Source: Hydrogenophaga sp. (GTDB lineage Bacteria > Pseudomonadota > Gammaproteobacteria > Burkholderiales > Burkholderiaceae_C). From it: a stretch of 40,327 nt of DNA. Below the pieces are notes generated by a model. That model was not told the DNA's origin. It searched no databases and was given only the letters and a program-made list of their open reading frames with translations. The stretch covers positions 1 through 40,327 of the forward strand of contig JAIFMP010000032.1 in NCBI GenBank assembly GCA_020048405.1. Direction: 5' to 3'. Each line of letters starts with the position of its first letter. Position 1 is the stretch's first letter. This document shows, piece after piece, positions 26,806 through 34,903 of the stretch. The translations under genes and the position numbers were made by a program.

Positions 26806-27882
26806 TCAAGCCCGGAACCGGGCTTTGGCCTTTTGTGCAAACTGGTTGGTGTAGGTGCGCGACAGGTTCACACGGGCATCGCGCAGCGCCGGGTCAAGCC
26901 GCAGTTGCACGGCAAGTGCCGCATGTGCAGCGTCCGAGGGCAACAGCCCGTCTGACGAGAAGCCGTCTCGGGCCTTTTCAAACGCAGCCAGGTACAAGGC
27001 ACGGTCTGTGCCCACTGCGGCATCGGGCAGCGTCTTCAGCAAATCTCCCGGGCCAGCGGTTTGCAGCCATTTCAATGCATGAACCAGCGCGTTTGCCAAA
27101 GACTGACAAGCTGCCGACTGCCCGGACATCCAAGCCAAGGGGGCGCACAGCGCACACCCAGGCACGGGGCCTCCCAGCACCTCGCGGGTGCCGTGCACCG
27201 AGCGCGTGTCGGCCAGCACGCGGATCTCGCCGCGCTGCTCCAGCATGGTCACCAGCGGATCGTTCAGGCTGAGTGCATCGATTTCGCCAGCGCGGTAGCG
27301 CGCAACCAACTCTTGTGCGCCGTCGGCCATCACCAGAGAGGCCTCACCGGGCTGAATACCCGCGTTCTGCATCAGCATGCCCAACACCATGGGACCTGGA
27401 GCATCGGAAGCCAAAACGCCGACCCTGCGCCCCCGCAAATCCGTGGGCGAGCGGTAGTGCCCGAGCGTTTTCAATGACGCTCCCAGAACCACCTGCGGAG
27501 CCCTGGACTGCAGCAAAAACGCCTGGAGATCCAAGCGGCGCGCGGGCCCTGTGAAAGCGTGGGCGTAGCTGCACGCCACCACCGAAGCACCGCCCCTGAG
27601 GGCAGACAACACGGCCCGCTCCTCGGAGGCATGCACAGCAAACTCCACCTGCAACCCTTCGGCCTGGAAATACCCCAGGTTGTGGGCCAGCAACAGGGGA
27701 AGGTGCGCCATGGAGTGCGGCTGCGCCAGCGCCACCCTGATGCGCGGCAAGCCTTCCGGCGATGCGCCACCTGCACGGCCGGGTGTCCAAGCCGCCGCAC
27801 CCAACGCCAGCGCGCCCGTCATGTGTCCCGCCGCTTGCAGCAAGGCTCGTTTGGAGGGAGAGAATGGGGCTCTGGGTGACAT
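26806..27882 (-). CDS. ABC transporter solute-binding protein (NMT1/SsuA-like)
   Basis: The 358-residue protein has a basic N-terminus and an Ala-rich signal segment (KRALLQAAGHMTGALALGAA). A type 2 periplasmic binding fold follows, as in nitrate, sulfonate, taurine and pyrimidine-precursor binders (LLLAHNLGYFQAEGLQVEFA, LRGRRVGVLASDAPG, DALSLNDPLVTMLEQ). The ligand cannot be told. No permease or ATPase gene is nearby, so it either works with a distant transporter or has another role. It is the last gene of the leftward dnaX group, 79 bases after the MAPEG gene. Confidence 0.8.
   Translation of the reverse strand: MSPRAPFSPSKRALLQAAGHMTGALALGAAAWTPGRAGGASPEGLPRIRVALAQPHSMAHLPLLLAHNLGYFQAEGLQVEFAVHASEERAVLSALRGGASVVACSYAHAFTGPARRLDLQAFLLQSRAPQVVLGASLKTLGHYRSPTDLRGRRVGVLASDAPGPMVLGMLMQNAGIQPGEASLVMADGAQELVARYRAGEIDALSLNDPLVTMLEQRGEIRVLADTRSVHGTREVLGGPVPGCALCAPLAWMSGQSAACQSLANALVHALKWLQTAGPGDLLKTLPDAAVGTDRALYLAAFEKARDGFSSDGLLPSDAAHAALAVQLRLDPALRDARVNLSRTYTNQFAQKAKARFRA
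26808..26832 (+). terminator. Possible terminator after mltD
   Basis: AAGCCCGG-AA-CCGGGCTT is a perfect 8-base stem with a very short loop, followed by TGGCCTTTTG. It lies about 48 bases after the mltD stop and inside the last codons of the convergent solute-binding gene. The T tract is weak, so termination is only likely, not certain. Confidence 0.4.
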
Positions 27883-27961
27883 GCCCCAAGGCTAGCGGGG
27901 CAATTGCTGCACCGCATCAGGGGCAGCCCTGAGCGGGTTTGCCCTAGGGCGGCCCGTGGCC

Positions 27962-28369
27962 TCAGGCCCCGATGAACAAGATGGTGATGTTCAAGACCAG
28001 CGCCACGGTCCAGGCCAGGCTGCGGGCGGTGGCGAGGTCAGCCACGTACATGAAGATGTATATCAGCCTGGACACCACAAACAGCAGGGCCAGGATGTCG
28101 AGCCGGGTTTGCGGGGCATGCAACTGATGGGCAATCACCACGGCACCAATGAAAAACGGCAAGGCCTCAAAGCTGTTGGCCTGCGCCGCGTTGGCCCGCG
28201 CACGCCAGTCGCTCTGTTTGGCCAACCACGCACGCGGGTTGTGGTTGTCGTAGCCGCCGTCGCGGCGGGGCGTTTTGAACATGCCCCATTTGGCCAGACC
28301 GGCGCAAAAGATGGGCAACATCGCCGCGATCAGCACACACCAATGGGCCACAGTGAAATGGGGTGTCAT
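27962..28369 (-). CDS. MAPEG family membrane protein
   Basis: The 135-residue protein has four predicted transmembrane helices and the MAPEG pattern: an N-terminal helix, RARANAAQANSFEALPFFIG with the conserved Asn/Glu region, and SRLIYIFMYVADLATAR near the end. Family members include glutathione-dependent enzymes of eicosanoid metabolism; bacterial roles are poorly known. It follows recR by 29 bases in the same direction. Confidence 0.85.
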   Translation of the reverse strand: MTPHFTVAHWCVLIAAMLPIFCAGLAKWGMFKTPRRDGGYDNHNPRAWLAKQSDWRARANAAQANSFEALPFFIGAVVIAHQLHAPQTRLDILALLFVVSRLIYIFMYVADLATARSLAWTVALVLNITILFIGA

Positions 28370-28398
28370 GAGCAGTGTCCTATTCAGTGGGGGTGAAA

Positions 28399-29031
28399 TC
28401 AGGTGGCGGTGGACCGCCGGTCAACCAGTGCGTGTGCAATGGTGCCCAGGTCCACGTATTCCAGCTCACTGCCAACGGGTACCCCACGCGACAAGCGCGT
28501 GACCTGGATGTCGGTACCCCGCAAAGCCTGGGCAATCACATGCGCGGTGGATTCGCCTTCTGCAGTGAAGTTGGTGGCCAGAATCACCTCTCCCACAGGA
28601 GGGAAGTCGGTTGCCAGAGTCGGCAAGTCGCATCCGCCCAAACGATCAAACAGCTTGTGAAGACCGATGTCGTGCGGACCAATGCCGTCCAGTGGGCTGA
28701 GTTTGCCCATCAACACAAAATAAAGGCCCTTGTATGCACCGGTGCGTTCGAGCGCGGCCTGGTCAGCGGGCGTCTCAACCACACACAACTGCCTGCGGTC
28801 CCGGGTGGGATCCTGGCAGGTGCTGCAAACCACCGATTCGGTGAAGGTATGGCACAGCTCACAGTGCCGCACCTGCTCCACCGCCTGGCTGAGCGTGGTG
28901 GCGAGCTGGAGCGCGCCTGCCCGGTCGTGCTGAAGCAGGTGGAACGCCATGCGGGCAGCGGACTTGGCCCCCACGCCGGGCAAACGGCGCAGTGCCTGGG
29001 TCAGGGCATCAAGGGAGTGGGAATCAGCCAA
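28399..29031 (-). CDS. recR: Recombination protein RecR
   Basis: The 210-residue protein works with RecF and RecO to load RecA onto gapped DNA. It has the helix-hairpin-helix [20 protein letters not shown] and a zinc finger with C57, C60, C69 and C72. A Toprim domain follows, including [19 protein letters not shown], and the C-terminal Walker-B-like region is also present. It follows ebfC by 12 bases in the conserved dnaX-ebfC-recR order. Confidence 0.96.
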   Translation of the reverse strand: MADSHSLDALTQALRRLPGVGAKSAARMAFHLLQHDRAGALQLATTLSQAVEQVRHCELCHTFTESVVCSTCQDPTRDRRQLCVVETPADQAALERTGAYKGLYFVLMGKLSPLDGIGPHDIGLHKLFDRLGGCDLPTLATDFPPVGEVILATNFTAEGESTAHVIAQALRGTDIQVTRLSRGVPVGSELEYVDLGTIAHALVDRRSTAT

Positions 29032-29043
29032 AAGTGGCAGGGC

Positions 29044-29376
29044 TCAAAAGGGCAGCTTCATGCCGCCAGGCAATCCGGGCATGCCTGCGGTGATCTTGCC
29101 CATTTTTTCCTGGCTGGTGTCTTCGGCCTTGCGCACGGCGGCATTGAAGGCGGCGGCCACCAAGTCTTCAAGCATGTCCTTGTCATCGGCCAACAGAGAA
29201 GGGTCGATGGTGACGCGTTTGACGTCGTGTTTGCAGGTCATGACGACTTTGACCAGGCCAGCGCCCGACTCGCCAGTCACTTCGATGTTGCCCAGCTCGT
29301 CCTGGGCCTTCTTCAGGTTGTCCTGCATGGCCTGGGCCTGCTTCATGAGTCCGGCGAGTTGTCCTTTGTTGAACAT
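29044..29376 (-). CDS. ebfC: YbaB/EbfC nucleoid-associated protein
   Basis: The 110-residue DNA-binding protein starts [20 protein letters not shown], with the helical hairpin of the family, and ends in [12 protein letters not shown]. It is probably a dimeric nucleoid-associated protein. It lies between dnaX and recR, as in most Proteobacteria, 26 bases after dnaX. Confidence 0.95.
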   Translation of the reverse strand: MFNKGQLAGLMKQAQAMQDNLKKAQDELGNIEVTGESGAGLVKVVMTCKHDVKRVTIDPSLLADDKDMLEDLVAAAFNAAVRKAEDTSQEKMGKITAGMPGLPGGMKLPF

Positions 29377-29402
29377 GCGATTCCTAAGTGGTTGAAAGAA
29401 AA

Positions 29403-31244
29403 TCAGGTGGGGGGCATCACGGGCCGCAGCGTACCGGGCACGATTCTGCCGCCAAAGTCACGCACCAGTGACTGCACAAACGGGTCTTGGCGCACGCTGC
29501 GTTCCGCATCTTCCTGCCGCTGGGCGGCAGCAGCTGCCAGACGGCGCGCGGGCGAATCAGAAACAGGGCCCACCTCCACAGCCAGCTTCACGGCATGGCC
29601 ATGCCGCTCCAGAGCTGCCTGCAGACGGTCACGCGTACCAGGCTGGTTGAGGGTGGCGTTTTCGACCCGCAGCATCCAGTGCGAGGGCTCGGCGGAATCG
29701 TCGCGGGCCAACAGTTGCGACTGCAAGGCCAGTTCGCGCACCAGCGCGCCCACGGTTTCGGCCTGCACCATGGCCAAGACCAGTCCGTGCCAGAAGTCAC
29801 CCTCCTCGGAGGGGCCGACGGGCGGCGTCAGCTGGACCGATGCGTTCAGTTCAGCACGGACCGGCTCGGGTGCCATGCGCACCGGCACAGGCACCACAGG
29901 TGTAGCAACAAAACCAATACCATCAAGCGCCACAGGCACTTTTGACTTAACTTCACCCGAAGACTGCTCGGCAGATGAAACCAGCGGTGTGCGTGAAGGG
30001 GGCACATCCATCACCGGCAGAGACGACACGGGCGGTGGCGCGTGGCGCACAGGCAGGGGTTGCACCCATGCAGGCGGCGGTTTGGGTGGCTCGGCGGGCT
30101 CAGCAGTCCGCGTCAGGCTTTTTTTTTCAGCCAGGGCGCGTTGACCAGCGGGCTGAAAGGCCAGCAGGCGCAGCAGCACCATGACGAGTGCGGCGTATTC
30201 ATCGGGGGCCAGGCCCAGCTCGGTGCGGCCGTGCAGGCACAGGCTGTACAGCAACTGGGTCTGGTCAGGGGGCAGCAGATCGGCCAGGCGCTGCACCTCG
30301 GGGGCTTCAGGGTCGGCCGGATCGGGCTCGGCGTGGGTGAGCTGGGCCACGGCCATGCGCTGCAAGATGTGCGTCATTTCCTCCAGCGTGGAGGCGGCGC
30401 TCAGGCCCTGTTTGCGAAGACCATCGATGGTGCCAACCACGGTGGCACCGTCTGCGGCAGCCAGGGCGCCGATCAGCGCAAACACGTGGTTGCGTCCGAC
30501 CGCGCCCAGCATCTGGCGCACGGCCTCTTCCTGCAGCTGGCCGCCACCAAAGGCAATGGCCTGATCGGTCAGGCTGAGGGCATCGCGCATGGAGCCTCGG
30601 GCTGCGCGGGCCAACAGGCGCAGCGCAGGCGGCTCCGACACCACACCTTCGGCTTGAAGCACCGTGCCCAGGTGCTCGAACACGGTCTCAGGCGCCATGG
30701 GCCGCAGGTTGAACTGCAGGCAGCGGCTCAACACGGTGACAGGCACCTTCTGTGGGTCGGTCGTGGCCAGCACAAATTTCAAATACTCGGGTGGCTCTTC
30801 CAGCGTTTTCAACATGGCGTTGAACGCCGTGTTGGTGAGCATGTGCACCTCGTCGATCATGAAGACCTTGAAGCGCCCCTGCACCGGCTTGTAAACAGCT
30901 TGTTCCAGCAGGGCCTGCACCTCGTCCACGCCCCGGTTGCTGGCGGCGTCAAGCTCGGTGTAGTCCACAAACCGGCCGCTGTCGATGTCGGTGCATGCCG
31001 GGCACACGCCACACGGCGTGGCGGTGATGCCGCCCTGCCCGTCTGGGCCCACGCAGTTGAGCGACTTGGCGAGGATGCGCGACACCGTGGTTTTGCCCAC
31101 GCCGCGCGTGCCCGTGAACAGGTAGGCGTGGTGCAGCCGCTGGGTGGTGAGCGCGTTGCCCAGGGCCGTGACCACATGCTCCTGCCCCACCATTTCGGCG
31201 AAGTTCTTGGGGCGGTACTTGCGGGCCAGGACAACGTAAGACAT
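29403..31244 (-). CDS. dnaX: DNA polymerase III subunit tau (gamma probably also made)
   Basis: The 613-residue clamp-loader ATPase has Walker [10 protein letters not shown] (residues 45-53) with K51. The zinc site is C64, C78, C81 and C84, Walker B is DEVHML near 131, and the sensor-1 region is [18 protein letters not shown] Pro-rich linker (about 380-440) leads to the tau-specific C-terminal domain that binds the polymerase and DnaB. Nine A residues in the mRNA (30119-30127) within GAA-AAA-AAA-AGC are a likely slippage site that would give a shorter gamma-like form. The start [15 protein letters not shown] is the usual family start. Confidence 0.96.
   Translation of the reverse strand: MSYVVLARKYRPKNFAEMVGQEHVVTALGNALTTQRLHHAYLFTGTRGVGKTTVSRILAKSLNCVGPDGQGGITATPCGVCPACTDIDSGRFVDYTELDAASNRGVDEVQALLEQAVYKPVQGRFKVFMIDEVHMLTNTAFNAMLKTLEEPPEYLKFVLATTDPQKVPVTVLSRCLQFNLRPMAPETVFEHLGTVLQAEGVVSEPPALRLLARAARGSMRDALSLTDQAIAFGGGQLQEEAVRQMLGAVGRNHVFALIGALAAADGATVVGTIDGLRKQGLSAASTLEEMTHILQRMAVAQLTHAEPDPADPEAPEVQRLADLLPPDQTQLLYSLCLHGRTELGLAPDEYAALVMVLLRLLAFQPAGQRALAEKKSLTRTAEPAEPPKPPPAWVQPLPVRHAPPPVSSLPVMDVPPSRTPLVSSAEQSSGEVKSKVPVALDGIGFVATPVVPVPVRMAPEPVRAELNASVQLTPPVGPSEEGDFWHGLVLAMVQAETVGALVRELALQSQLLARDDSAEPSHWMLRVENATLNQPGTRDRLQAALERHGHAVKLAVEVGPVSDSPARRLAAAAAQRQEDAERSVRQDPFVQSLVRDFGGRIVPGTLRPVMPPT
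30119..30127 (-). other. A9 slippery run in dnaX
   Basis: On the coding strand the codons are GAA AAA AAA AGC (E373 onward). Shifting by -1 (or adding one A) gives a short tail ending at TGA about eight codons later; the other frame stops within three codons. Both would make a product of about 375-381 residues, just after clamp-loader domain III. An A9 run is used for slippage in Thermus dnaX. Confidence 0.55.
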
Positions 31245-31303
31245 GGCGTGGATTCTAGGGTAGCGCCCCCCGGCAGCGCGCAGCGGGTGGCGGCTACAAT
31301 CCA

Positions 31304-31402
31304 CCTTGACGGGCCTTCCCGCATGGTGAAGCGGCCAACCGGGTCAGGTGGGGAACCAAGCAGCCCTAACTGTGAATCCAGTGCCGGGGTCAAGGCTCGT
31401 CA
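31304..31402 (+). ncRNA. ffs: Bacterial small SRP RNA (4.5S RNA)
   Basis: The conserved apical part GGTCAGGTGGGGAACCAAGC AGCC fits the SRP RNA consensus GGTCAGG-N-CCGGAAGG-AGCAGCC, with the GGAA tetraloop closed by GG/CC in place of CC/GG. The ends can pair (CCTTGAC near 31304 with GTCAAGG at 31389-31395), giving a hairpin of the expected length of about 95 bases. TACAAT (31295-31300) is a plausible -10 box. It lies beside dnaX on the opposite strand. Exact ends are uncertain by several bases. Confidence 0.85.
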
Positions 31403-31450
31403 CCCAAATACCTGCAGTGGTTTTGATGCGCTTAACGGCGTTTTGTAGCA

Positions 31451-31488
31451 CATGGATGTAGCACTCAACCCTTGTTGAGGCATCCATG
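31451..31488 (+). other. Long hairpin covering the start codon of the integrase remnant
   Basis: CATGGATG (31451-31458) pairs with CATCCATG (31481-31488). Inside, CTCAAC (31464-31469) pairs with GTTGAG (31474-31479) around a CCTT loop. The ATG of the truncated integrase is in the right arm. The hairpin could limit translation, or be a recombination or binding site at the island edge. Confidence 0.45.
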
Positions 31489-31977
31489 GCTGCGTACATT
31501 CCCGGTCTGTTCATGCGCGGTAGTTCGTACTACCTTCGTATCTGTCTACCTCACGACCACCCTCTTCGGGCAGAGCGTAGGAGCGGGCATCTGGTCCGAA
31601 CCCTCGGGCAATGCAGTTACTTTGAGGCGGTGCGACACGCGACCCTGAAACGGGCTGAGGTCCTGTGTGGCTACCAGCCGGTTTCCGTTGCTCAAGCTAC
31701 GGATCAGCACCCTGCCCTATCCCAGCCGACCAACACCGTTTCACATCCATCTGTCAAACGTCAACCAAGGTGTGTCTATGTTCGATGGCTGAAGGCAGAC
31801 CAACGAAGTCCAGACAGCCAAGCGGCGTGTGAACGAGCGTTGCGCTTGTTTGAGAAATTTACCGGCAATCCTCCCATCAGCGAAATTGCCCGGGCCTTGG
31901 GCGACGACTTCAGAAGCAAATTACAAGCCCTGCCAACATCGTCAAAAACCAGCCAGCCGTTGGCAGCCAGGTGTTGA
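31486..31977 (+). pseudogene. Truncated phage-type tyrosine recombinase (integrase), N-terminal part only
   Basis: The first residues (GLFMRGSSYYLRICLPHDHP, then HLVRTLGQCSYFEAVRHATL and KRAEVL) match the N-terminal domain of phage-like integrases. A core-binding-like part follows (ALRLFEKFTGNPPISEIARA, then FRSKLQALPTSSKT). The frame ends after 163 residues, where the sequence joins the reversed start of hsdR near 31947. The catalytic domain with the Arg-His-Arg-Tyr residues is absent, so it cannot be active. It sits directly after the SRP RNA gene, suggesting an old island integration there. Confidence 0.65.
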
Positions 31978-32018
31978 CAGATTTCCAGCTCGAAGCTGAT
32001 TTCTTTGTGCAGGCTCAT
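31947..32018 (-). pseudogene. 5' remnant of a type I restriction hsdR gene
   Basis: The start at 32018 has a strong ribosome binding site (GGGGGAGG) and encodes MSLHKEISFELEICQHLAAN then GWLV, the well-conserved N-terminus of HsdR. After about 24 codons the match ends and the sequence becomes the integrase remnant on the other strand. All helicase and nuclease parts are lost. It lies 20 bases after ccdB, as hsdR would follow it in one transcript. Confidence 0.65.
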
Positions 32019-32038
32019 GGGCCCTCCCCCTGTTGTTG

Positions 32039-32353
32039 TCAGATGCCGCTGAGCACCGCATCCATGGCTGCAATGATCTCGTGAGATCGGTGTCGAACGG
32101 AGGTGATTTCTGCCTTGAGCAAGCGCTTGTCTAGCGCAGCCGCTTCAAACGGCACCAGCATCAATGCCTTGTCGTTCACCGTGATCACCGGACACAGTCG
32201 GCGTGGCAAGGCTTCAGCGGCGAGGCTCGTGACGGCCAACGGCACCACCATGCGCGTGGCCAGCGCGCTGAGCAAGTCACTTTGCACGTCCACCACATAG
32301 GGATACACATCGCGCATGCGCGGGCTGGGGTTTTGAAAAACATCAAACTGCAT
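32039..32353 (-). CDS. ccdB: CcdB family toxin
   Basis: The 104-residue protein fits Ccd[21 protein letters not shown] at the start, [20 protein letters not shown], and [14 protein letters not shown] at the end, which includes the Trp/Gly/Ile-type end region used to poison gyrase (E. coli CcdB ends WGI; here SGI). The penultimate residues therefore differ from the F-plasmid protein. It starts 7 bases after the antitoxin gene stop, so the two form an operon. Confidence 0.88.
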   Translation of the reverse strand: MQFDVFQNPSPRMRDVYPYVVDVQSDLLSALATRMVVPLAVTSLAAEALPRRLCPVITVNDKALMLVPFEAAALDKRLLKAEITSVRHRSHEIIAAMDAVLSGI

Positions 32354-32360
32354 GGGCGCG

Positions 32361-32630
32361 TTACCACACACGCAAGTCATCGCACCACAGCCCATGCGCC
32401 TCAAAGCGCTGGTTCTGCTCGGCAATCCAGGCACCGTGCGCCTGCTCGAACTGGGCTTTGCGCTGCGCCAGCGTTTCAGGTCGGCCTGCGGCCTGAAGCT
32501 CGGCAAACTGCTGTGCCGACACGATGACGGTGTCAATGCGCCCATCTTTTTCAACGAACACGGGCTCGGTTTTGGCTTGGGCGCAGATGGCGCCAAAGCG
32601 GTTCTTGGCTACGGTGGCGGTGACTTGCAT
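32361..32630 (-). CDS. Antitoxin with a Phd/YefM-type N-terminus and a CcdA-type C-terminus
   Basis: The 89-residue protein begins like Phd/YefM antitoxins ([20 protein letters not shown], then [20 protein letters not shown]), which bind DNA as dimers. Its end ([20 protein letters not shown], then RVW) instead resembles the toxin-binding tail of CcdA (W..EN....F...NG...DE.RDW). It precedes ccdB directly, which supports a CcdB-neutralising tail. An inverted repeat (32655-32671) lies upstream. Classical CcdA has a ribbon-helix-helix N-terminus, so the module seems to be a domain swap. Confidence 0.75.
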   Translation of the reverse strand: MQVTATVAKNRFGAICAQAKTEPVFVEKDGRIDTVIVSAQQFAELQAAGRPETLAQRKAQFEQAHGAWIAEQNQRFEAHGLWCDDLRVW

Positions 32631-32654
32631 GGCGGAACTCCAGACCGGTGGGTG

Positions 32655-32671
32655 ATGGCTATTTTAGCCAT
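32655..32671. promoter_or_regulatory. Probable operator of the ccdB module
   Basis: ATGGCTA-TTT-TAGCCAT is a perfect 7-base inverted repeat 25 bases upstream of the antitoxin start. Its place and symmetry fit autoregulation by the Phd-type N-terminal domain. Confidence 0.5.
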
Positions 32672-32734
32672 TTAACAATCGCGGTGACCAGTTTGGGCAA
32701 CTTGCGCAAAGAGATGCCTCTCCGCACATATTTT

Positions 32735-32794
32735 TAAAAAAATGGCTTATATCGCTTATCAGATAAGCTCAAGCAGCTATCAAAATAAAATTGC
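32735..32794. repeat. Intergenic repeat, subtype B
   Basis: On the minus strand it reads ATTTTGATAGCTGCTTGAGC then TTATCTGATAAGC and AAGCCATTTTTTT, with CTTATC/GATAAG arms. It begins directly at the stop codon of an hsdS tail (32795). Related copies lie at 33605, 34828, 35752 and 18555. Confidence 0.6.
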
Positions 32795-32842
32795 CTACAC
32801 GGAACCCTGCACGTCGATCTGCCCGGTGGCGGCGGAGGCAAG
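32795..32842 (-). pseudogene. hsdS 3' tail remnant (copy C)
   Basis: The last 15 codons before a TAG stop read LASAATGQIDVQGSV, very close to the usual end of HsdS specificity subunits (LISAAVTGQIDV). Nothing like HsdS continues upstream; the ParE gene ends 61 bases away. It is one of three such tails in the island. Confidence 0.55.
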
Positions 32843-32903
32843 CAAACGCCAGCATCAAATGCCCCGAGGGTGGAGACAAGCCACCGTCACAGGCCCATCG
32901 TTG

Positions 32904-33200
32904 CTACCCACTCCTGTACCCGGACTTTTGCTGGTGACGCAGCGCCAGCACCAGTATGCGGTCGATGTGCGGCAGGTACCGGTAGAGCGCCAGGTAACCC
33001 GTGCGGCGCCTTGAAATCACCATTTCACGCTGTCCAAAGTGCACCTTGCGACCTACCTCGGGGTGCTGCACCAGAATGTCCAGCGCATCAAAAATCAGTG
33101 TGATGGTGTCTTGTGTGGCGGGCGGGTCAGTCTCCAGCAGGAAGTCTGTCAGCCGCTCCAGGTCAGACAGGGCCTGCTTGGTATAGACCAGCTCCGTCAT
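32904..33200 (-). CDS. ParE/RelE family toxin
   Basis: The 98-residue protein fits ParE-type toxins: YTKQALSDLERLTDFLLETD at the start, a basic patch (REMVISRRRTGYLALYRYLP) and RILVLALRHQQKSGY at the end. Some ParE proteins poison gyrase while RelE relatives cut mRNA; the ending suggests ParE. Its start overlaps the stop of the antitoxin gene by 4 bases, so translation is coupled. Confidence 0.85.
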   Translation of the reverse strand: MTELVYTKQALSDLERLTDFLLETDPPATQDTITLIFDALDILVQHPEVGRKVHFGQREMVISRRRTGYLALYRYLPHIDRILVLALRHQQKSGYRSG

Positions 33201-33532
33201 GCGCTGGGGTTTTGCGACGGTGTGATGGGCCTGGCGGTATCCAACGGCTGCGCCTGGGGCCTGGTCTGCTGATCACCCGCCTTGCTACCCGCTGTCCGAG
33301 CCAGCACATACGCTTTCACGTCTGCGCCGCCATAAACGGCGTTGGTGCGCAGGGTGTGCTGGTAGGCGGCCTCGCCGTCGGCATAGAACTGCTGGCGTGC
33401 CAAGGCGTCTTCCATGGCGGACTGCAAGGTGTCCACCATCAGCGCGTGGGCTGTTTTGCCCTCGAACGCAGCCACCTGGGCGATGGTGGCTTTCAGGGTA
33501 TCGGGCAGTTTGAGCGAGGTGGTGGTGGACAT
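33197..33532 (-). CDS. CopG/ParD-type antitoxin
   Basis: In this 111-residue protein residues 5-45 form a ribbon-helix-helix (TTSLKLPDTLKATIAQVAAF, then EGKTAHALMVDTL), the usual DNA-binding part of ParD-like antitoxins. The C-terminal half would cover the toxin; its last 30 residues are Pro/Gln-rich and probably disordered. It is followed by the parE-like gene with a 4-base overlap. Confidence 0.82.
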   Translation of the reverse strand: MSTTTSLKLPDTLKATIAQVAAFEGKTAHALMVDTLQSAMEDALARQQFYADGEAAYQHTLRTNAVYGGADVKAYVLARTAGSKAGDQQTRPQAQPLDTARPITPSQNPSA

Positions 33533-33604
33533 GGCACTCCCTTAAGAGGTGGCACCATCGTAACACCCAGGGTGGCCGAGTGTCATGAATCCACTGGCAT
33601 TGGC

Positions 33605-33690
33605 TGGCACGTTGCTGCTGGCCAAATTTTGAATAAAATTAGCCTCTAAAGCTTGATTTAATTGCCTCAGCAGCTATGGTTTAATTGCCT
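33605..33690. repeat. Intergenic repeat, subtype B
   Basis: On the minus strand it contains ACCATAGCTGCTGAGGCAAT and AAGCTTTAGAGGCTAATTTT, close to the other subtype B copies. It overlaps the last codons and stop of an hsdS tail (33667). Confidence 0.5.
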
Positions 33691-33790
33691 GCTGTGCCAG
33701 GCTCCCACCTCAATCTGCCCGGTGACGGCAGAAATCAGCGCGGTACGGCGCGCTTGCAGCAAGTCGATGGGCACCAAATGCAGGCTGTCG
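33667..33790 (-). pseudogene. hsdS 3' tail remnant (copy B)
   Basis: The sequence reads PIDLLQARRTALISAVTGQI then EVGAWHS before a stop at 33667. This matches the HsdS C-terminus IDLLQERRTALISAAVTG, with one Ala missing. The final residues come from the intergenic repeat. No target-recognition domain is left. The Xre-RES operon starts 19 bases beyond the open frame on the other strand. Confidence 0.6.
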
Positions 33791-33867
33791 AGCGTGGAAA
33801 CCCGCACACCTGCGAGTAGGGCCCATGTTAAGTTGCAAAAGCATCGCACTCATGGCGTAATTGCATC

Positions 33868-34311
33868 ATGTCAAACACCATCCAACAGCCTCCTGTCCAC
33901 AGCCCTTTGTTGATCCTGGGGTTGCGCAGCTTTCATGATGTCCCAGCCCATGGACATCAGCTGATACGCAAGGGCTTGTCCAGCCGGATCATTGAACCTG
34001 TGAGCCAGTATTTGGGTTTGGGTAAAGGGGTACTGGCCCAGTACATGGATCTGGACCGGGGGACGGCCACCCGGTTGTCTGCCAAGGGCCAGAACTTGCC
34101 CTCCCATGCCGCCGAGACGCTTTTGCGGCTGGTGGAGGTGCATGACATGGCCGCTGATGTCTTTGCGACCGAAGAGGGAGCCGCCGCCTGGCTGCGCACG
34201 CCGCACCCCCTGCTGGACAACGAGGTGCCGCTGGAAGCGGTCAAAACGTCTTATGGGGCGCAGCTCGTCAAGAACCTGCTGATGTCCACCAAGTACGGTG
34301 GCGCGGCGTGA
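33868..34311 (+). CDS. Xre/ParS/MbcA-type antitoxin
   Basis: The 147-residue protein has an N-terminal helix-turn-helix-like region (SQYLGLGKGVLAQYMDLDRG, then TATRLSAKGQNL). The DUF2384/MbcA-type C-terminal domain follows (DMAADVFATEEGAAAWLRTP, then HPLLDNEVPLEAVKTSYGAQ), including the typical LL.G.....A.T..G. pattern. It would bind and silence the RES toxin encoded next. The stop overlaps the toxin start. Confidence 0.85.
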   Translation: MSNTIQQPPVHSPLLILGLRSFHDVPAHGHQLIRKGLSSRIIEPVSQYLGLGKGVLAQYMDLDRGTATRLSAKGQNLPSHAAETLLRLVEVHDMAADVFATEEGAAAWLRTPHPLLDNEVPLEAVKTSYGAQLVKNLLMSTKYGGAA

Positions 34312-34790
34312 GCAGGGTCAGCGTCTGGCAAATTGGGTATTGCCCTGCGCCTTTGCCTGACGACATGGCCATCCTCATGGGGCAAGGGTTGGGCTCCACC
34401 TTTTTTGATGGCCGTTGGCATACCCGGACCGGCAGGCAAATCGTCTACACCAGCGCCAGCCGCGCGTTGTGCCAACTCGAAAAGCGGGTCCACACCGGCG
34501 GGCTGGCAGTCAAAGACCAAGTACTCATGCGCTTGGATTTACCACCCGAGGCGGTGCTGCTCGATGTCCACGATCTCGGCCTGGAGCCGAATTGGGCAAC
34601 CGACATCGCGCTGACCCGATCCCTGGGGGAAGAATGGCTGCAACGTGGGGCCAGCCTGGGGCTTTGGGTGTCCTCCTTTGTGGAGCCTTTAGAGCGGAAT
34701 TTGTTGCTCAACCCCTTGCATCCTCAATATGTCCGGATCGAATTGAACGTCGAGCGCAACCCGTTTGCATTTGATGCGCGGTTGCTGTGA
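34308..34790 (+). CDS. RES domain toxin
   Basis: The 160-residue protein fits RES toxins, which break down or transfer NAD+: GSTFFDGRWHTRTGRQIVYT with the Arg-containing G.RW motif, then SASRALCQLEKRVH with the conserved Glu. The end of the domain carries NLLLNPLHPQY, close to the NPLHPD seen in this family. It starts at GTG 34308 with a GTGA overlap on the antitoxin stop. It is the only module in this island that reads rightwards. Confidence 0.87.
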   Translation: MSRVSVWQIGYCPAPLPDDMAILMGQGLGSTFFDGRWHTRTGRQIVYTSASRALCQLEKRVHTGGLAVKDQVLMRLDLPPEAVLLDVHDLGLEPNWATDIALTRSLGEEWLQRGASLGLWVSSFVEPLERNLLLNPLHPQYVRIELNVERNPFAFDARLL

Positions 34791-34827
34791 CGCCAGCCAA
34801 ACCCGCACTCACTTCAGAGTCAAATTG

Positions 34828-34872
34828 GCATCTGGCGCTTATTTTGTAAGCGCAAGCAGCTATCAAAATGAA
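34828..34872. repeat. Intergenic repeat, subtype B
   Basis: GCGCTTATTTTGTAAGCGC gives a clear stem, followed by AGCAGCTATCAAAAT. It lies between the RES toxin and the end of the VapC gene, possibly as a two-way terminator. It is in the same orientation as the copy at 32735. Confidence 0.6.
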
Positions 34873-34903
34873 ATTTTTTGCACGACTTGTGTACGAACCC
34901 GCT

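Noticed and set aside
31305-31480. A tRNA gene as the integration site of the island
   Set aside because: No cloverleaf or TTCGA-type arm is present; the conserved core instead fits the small SRP RNA.
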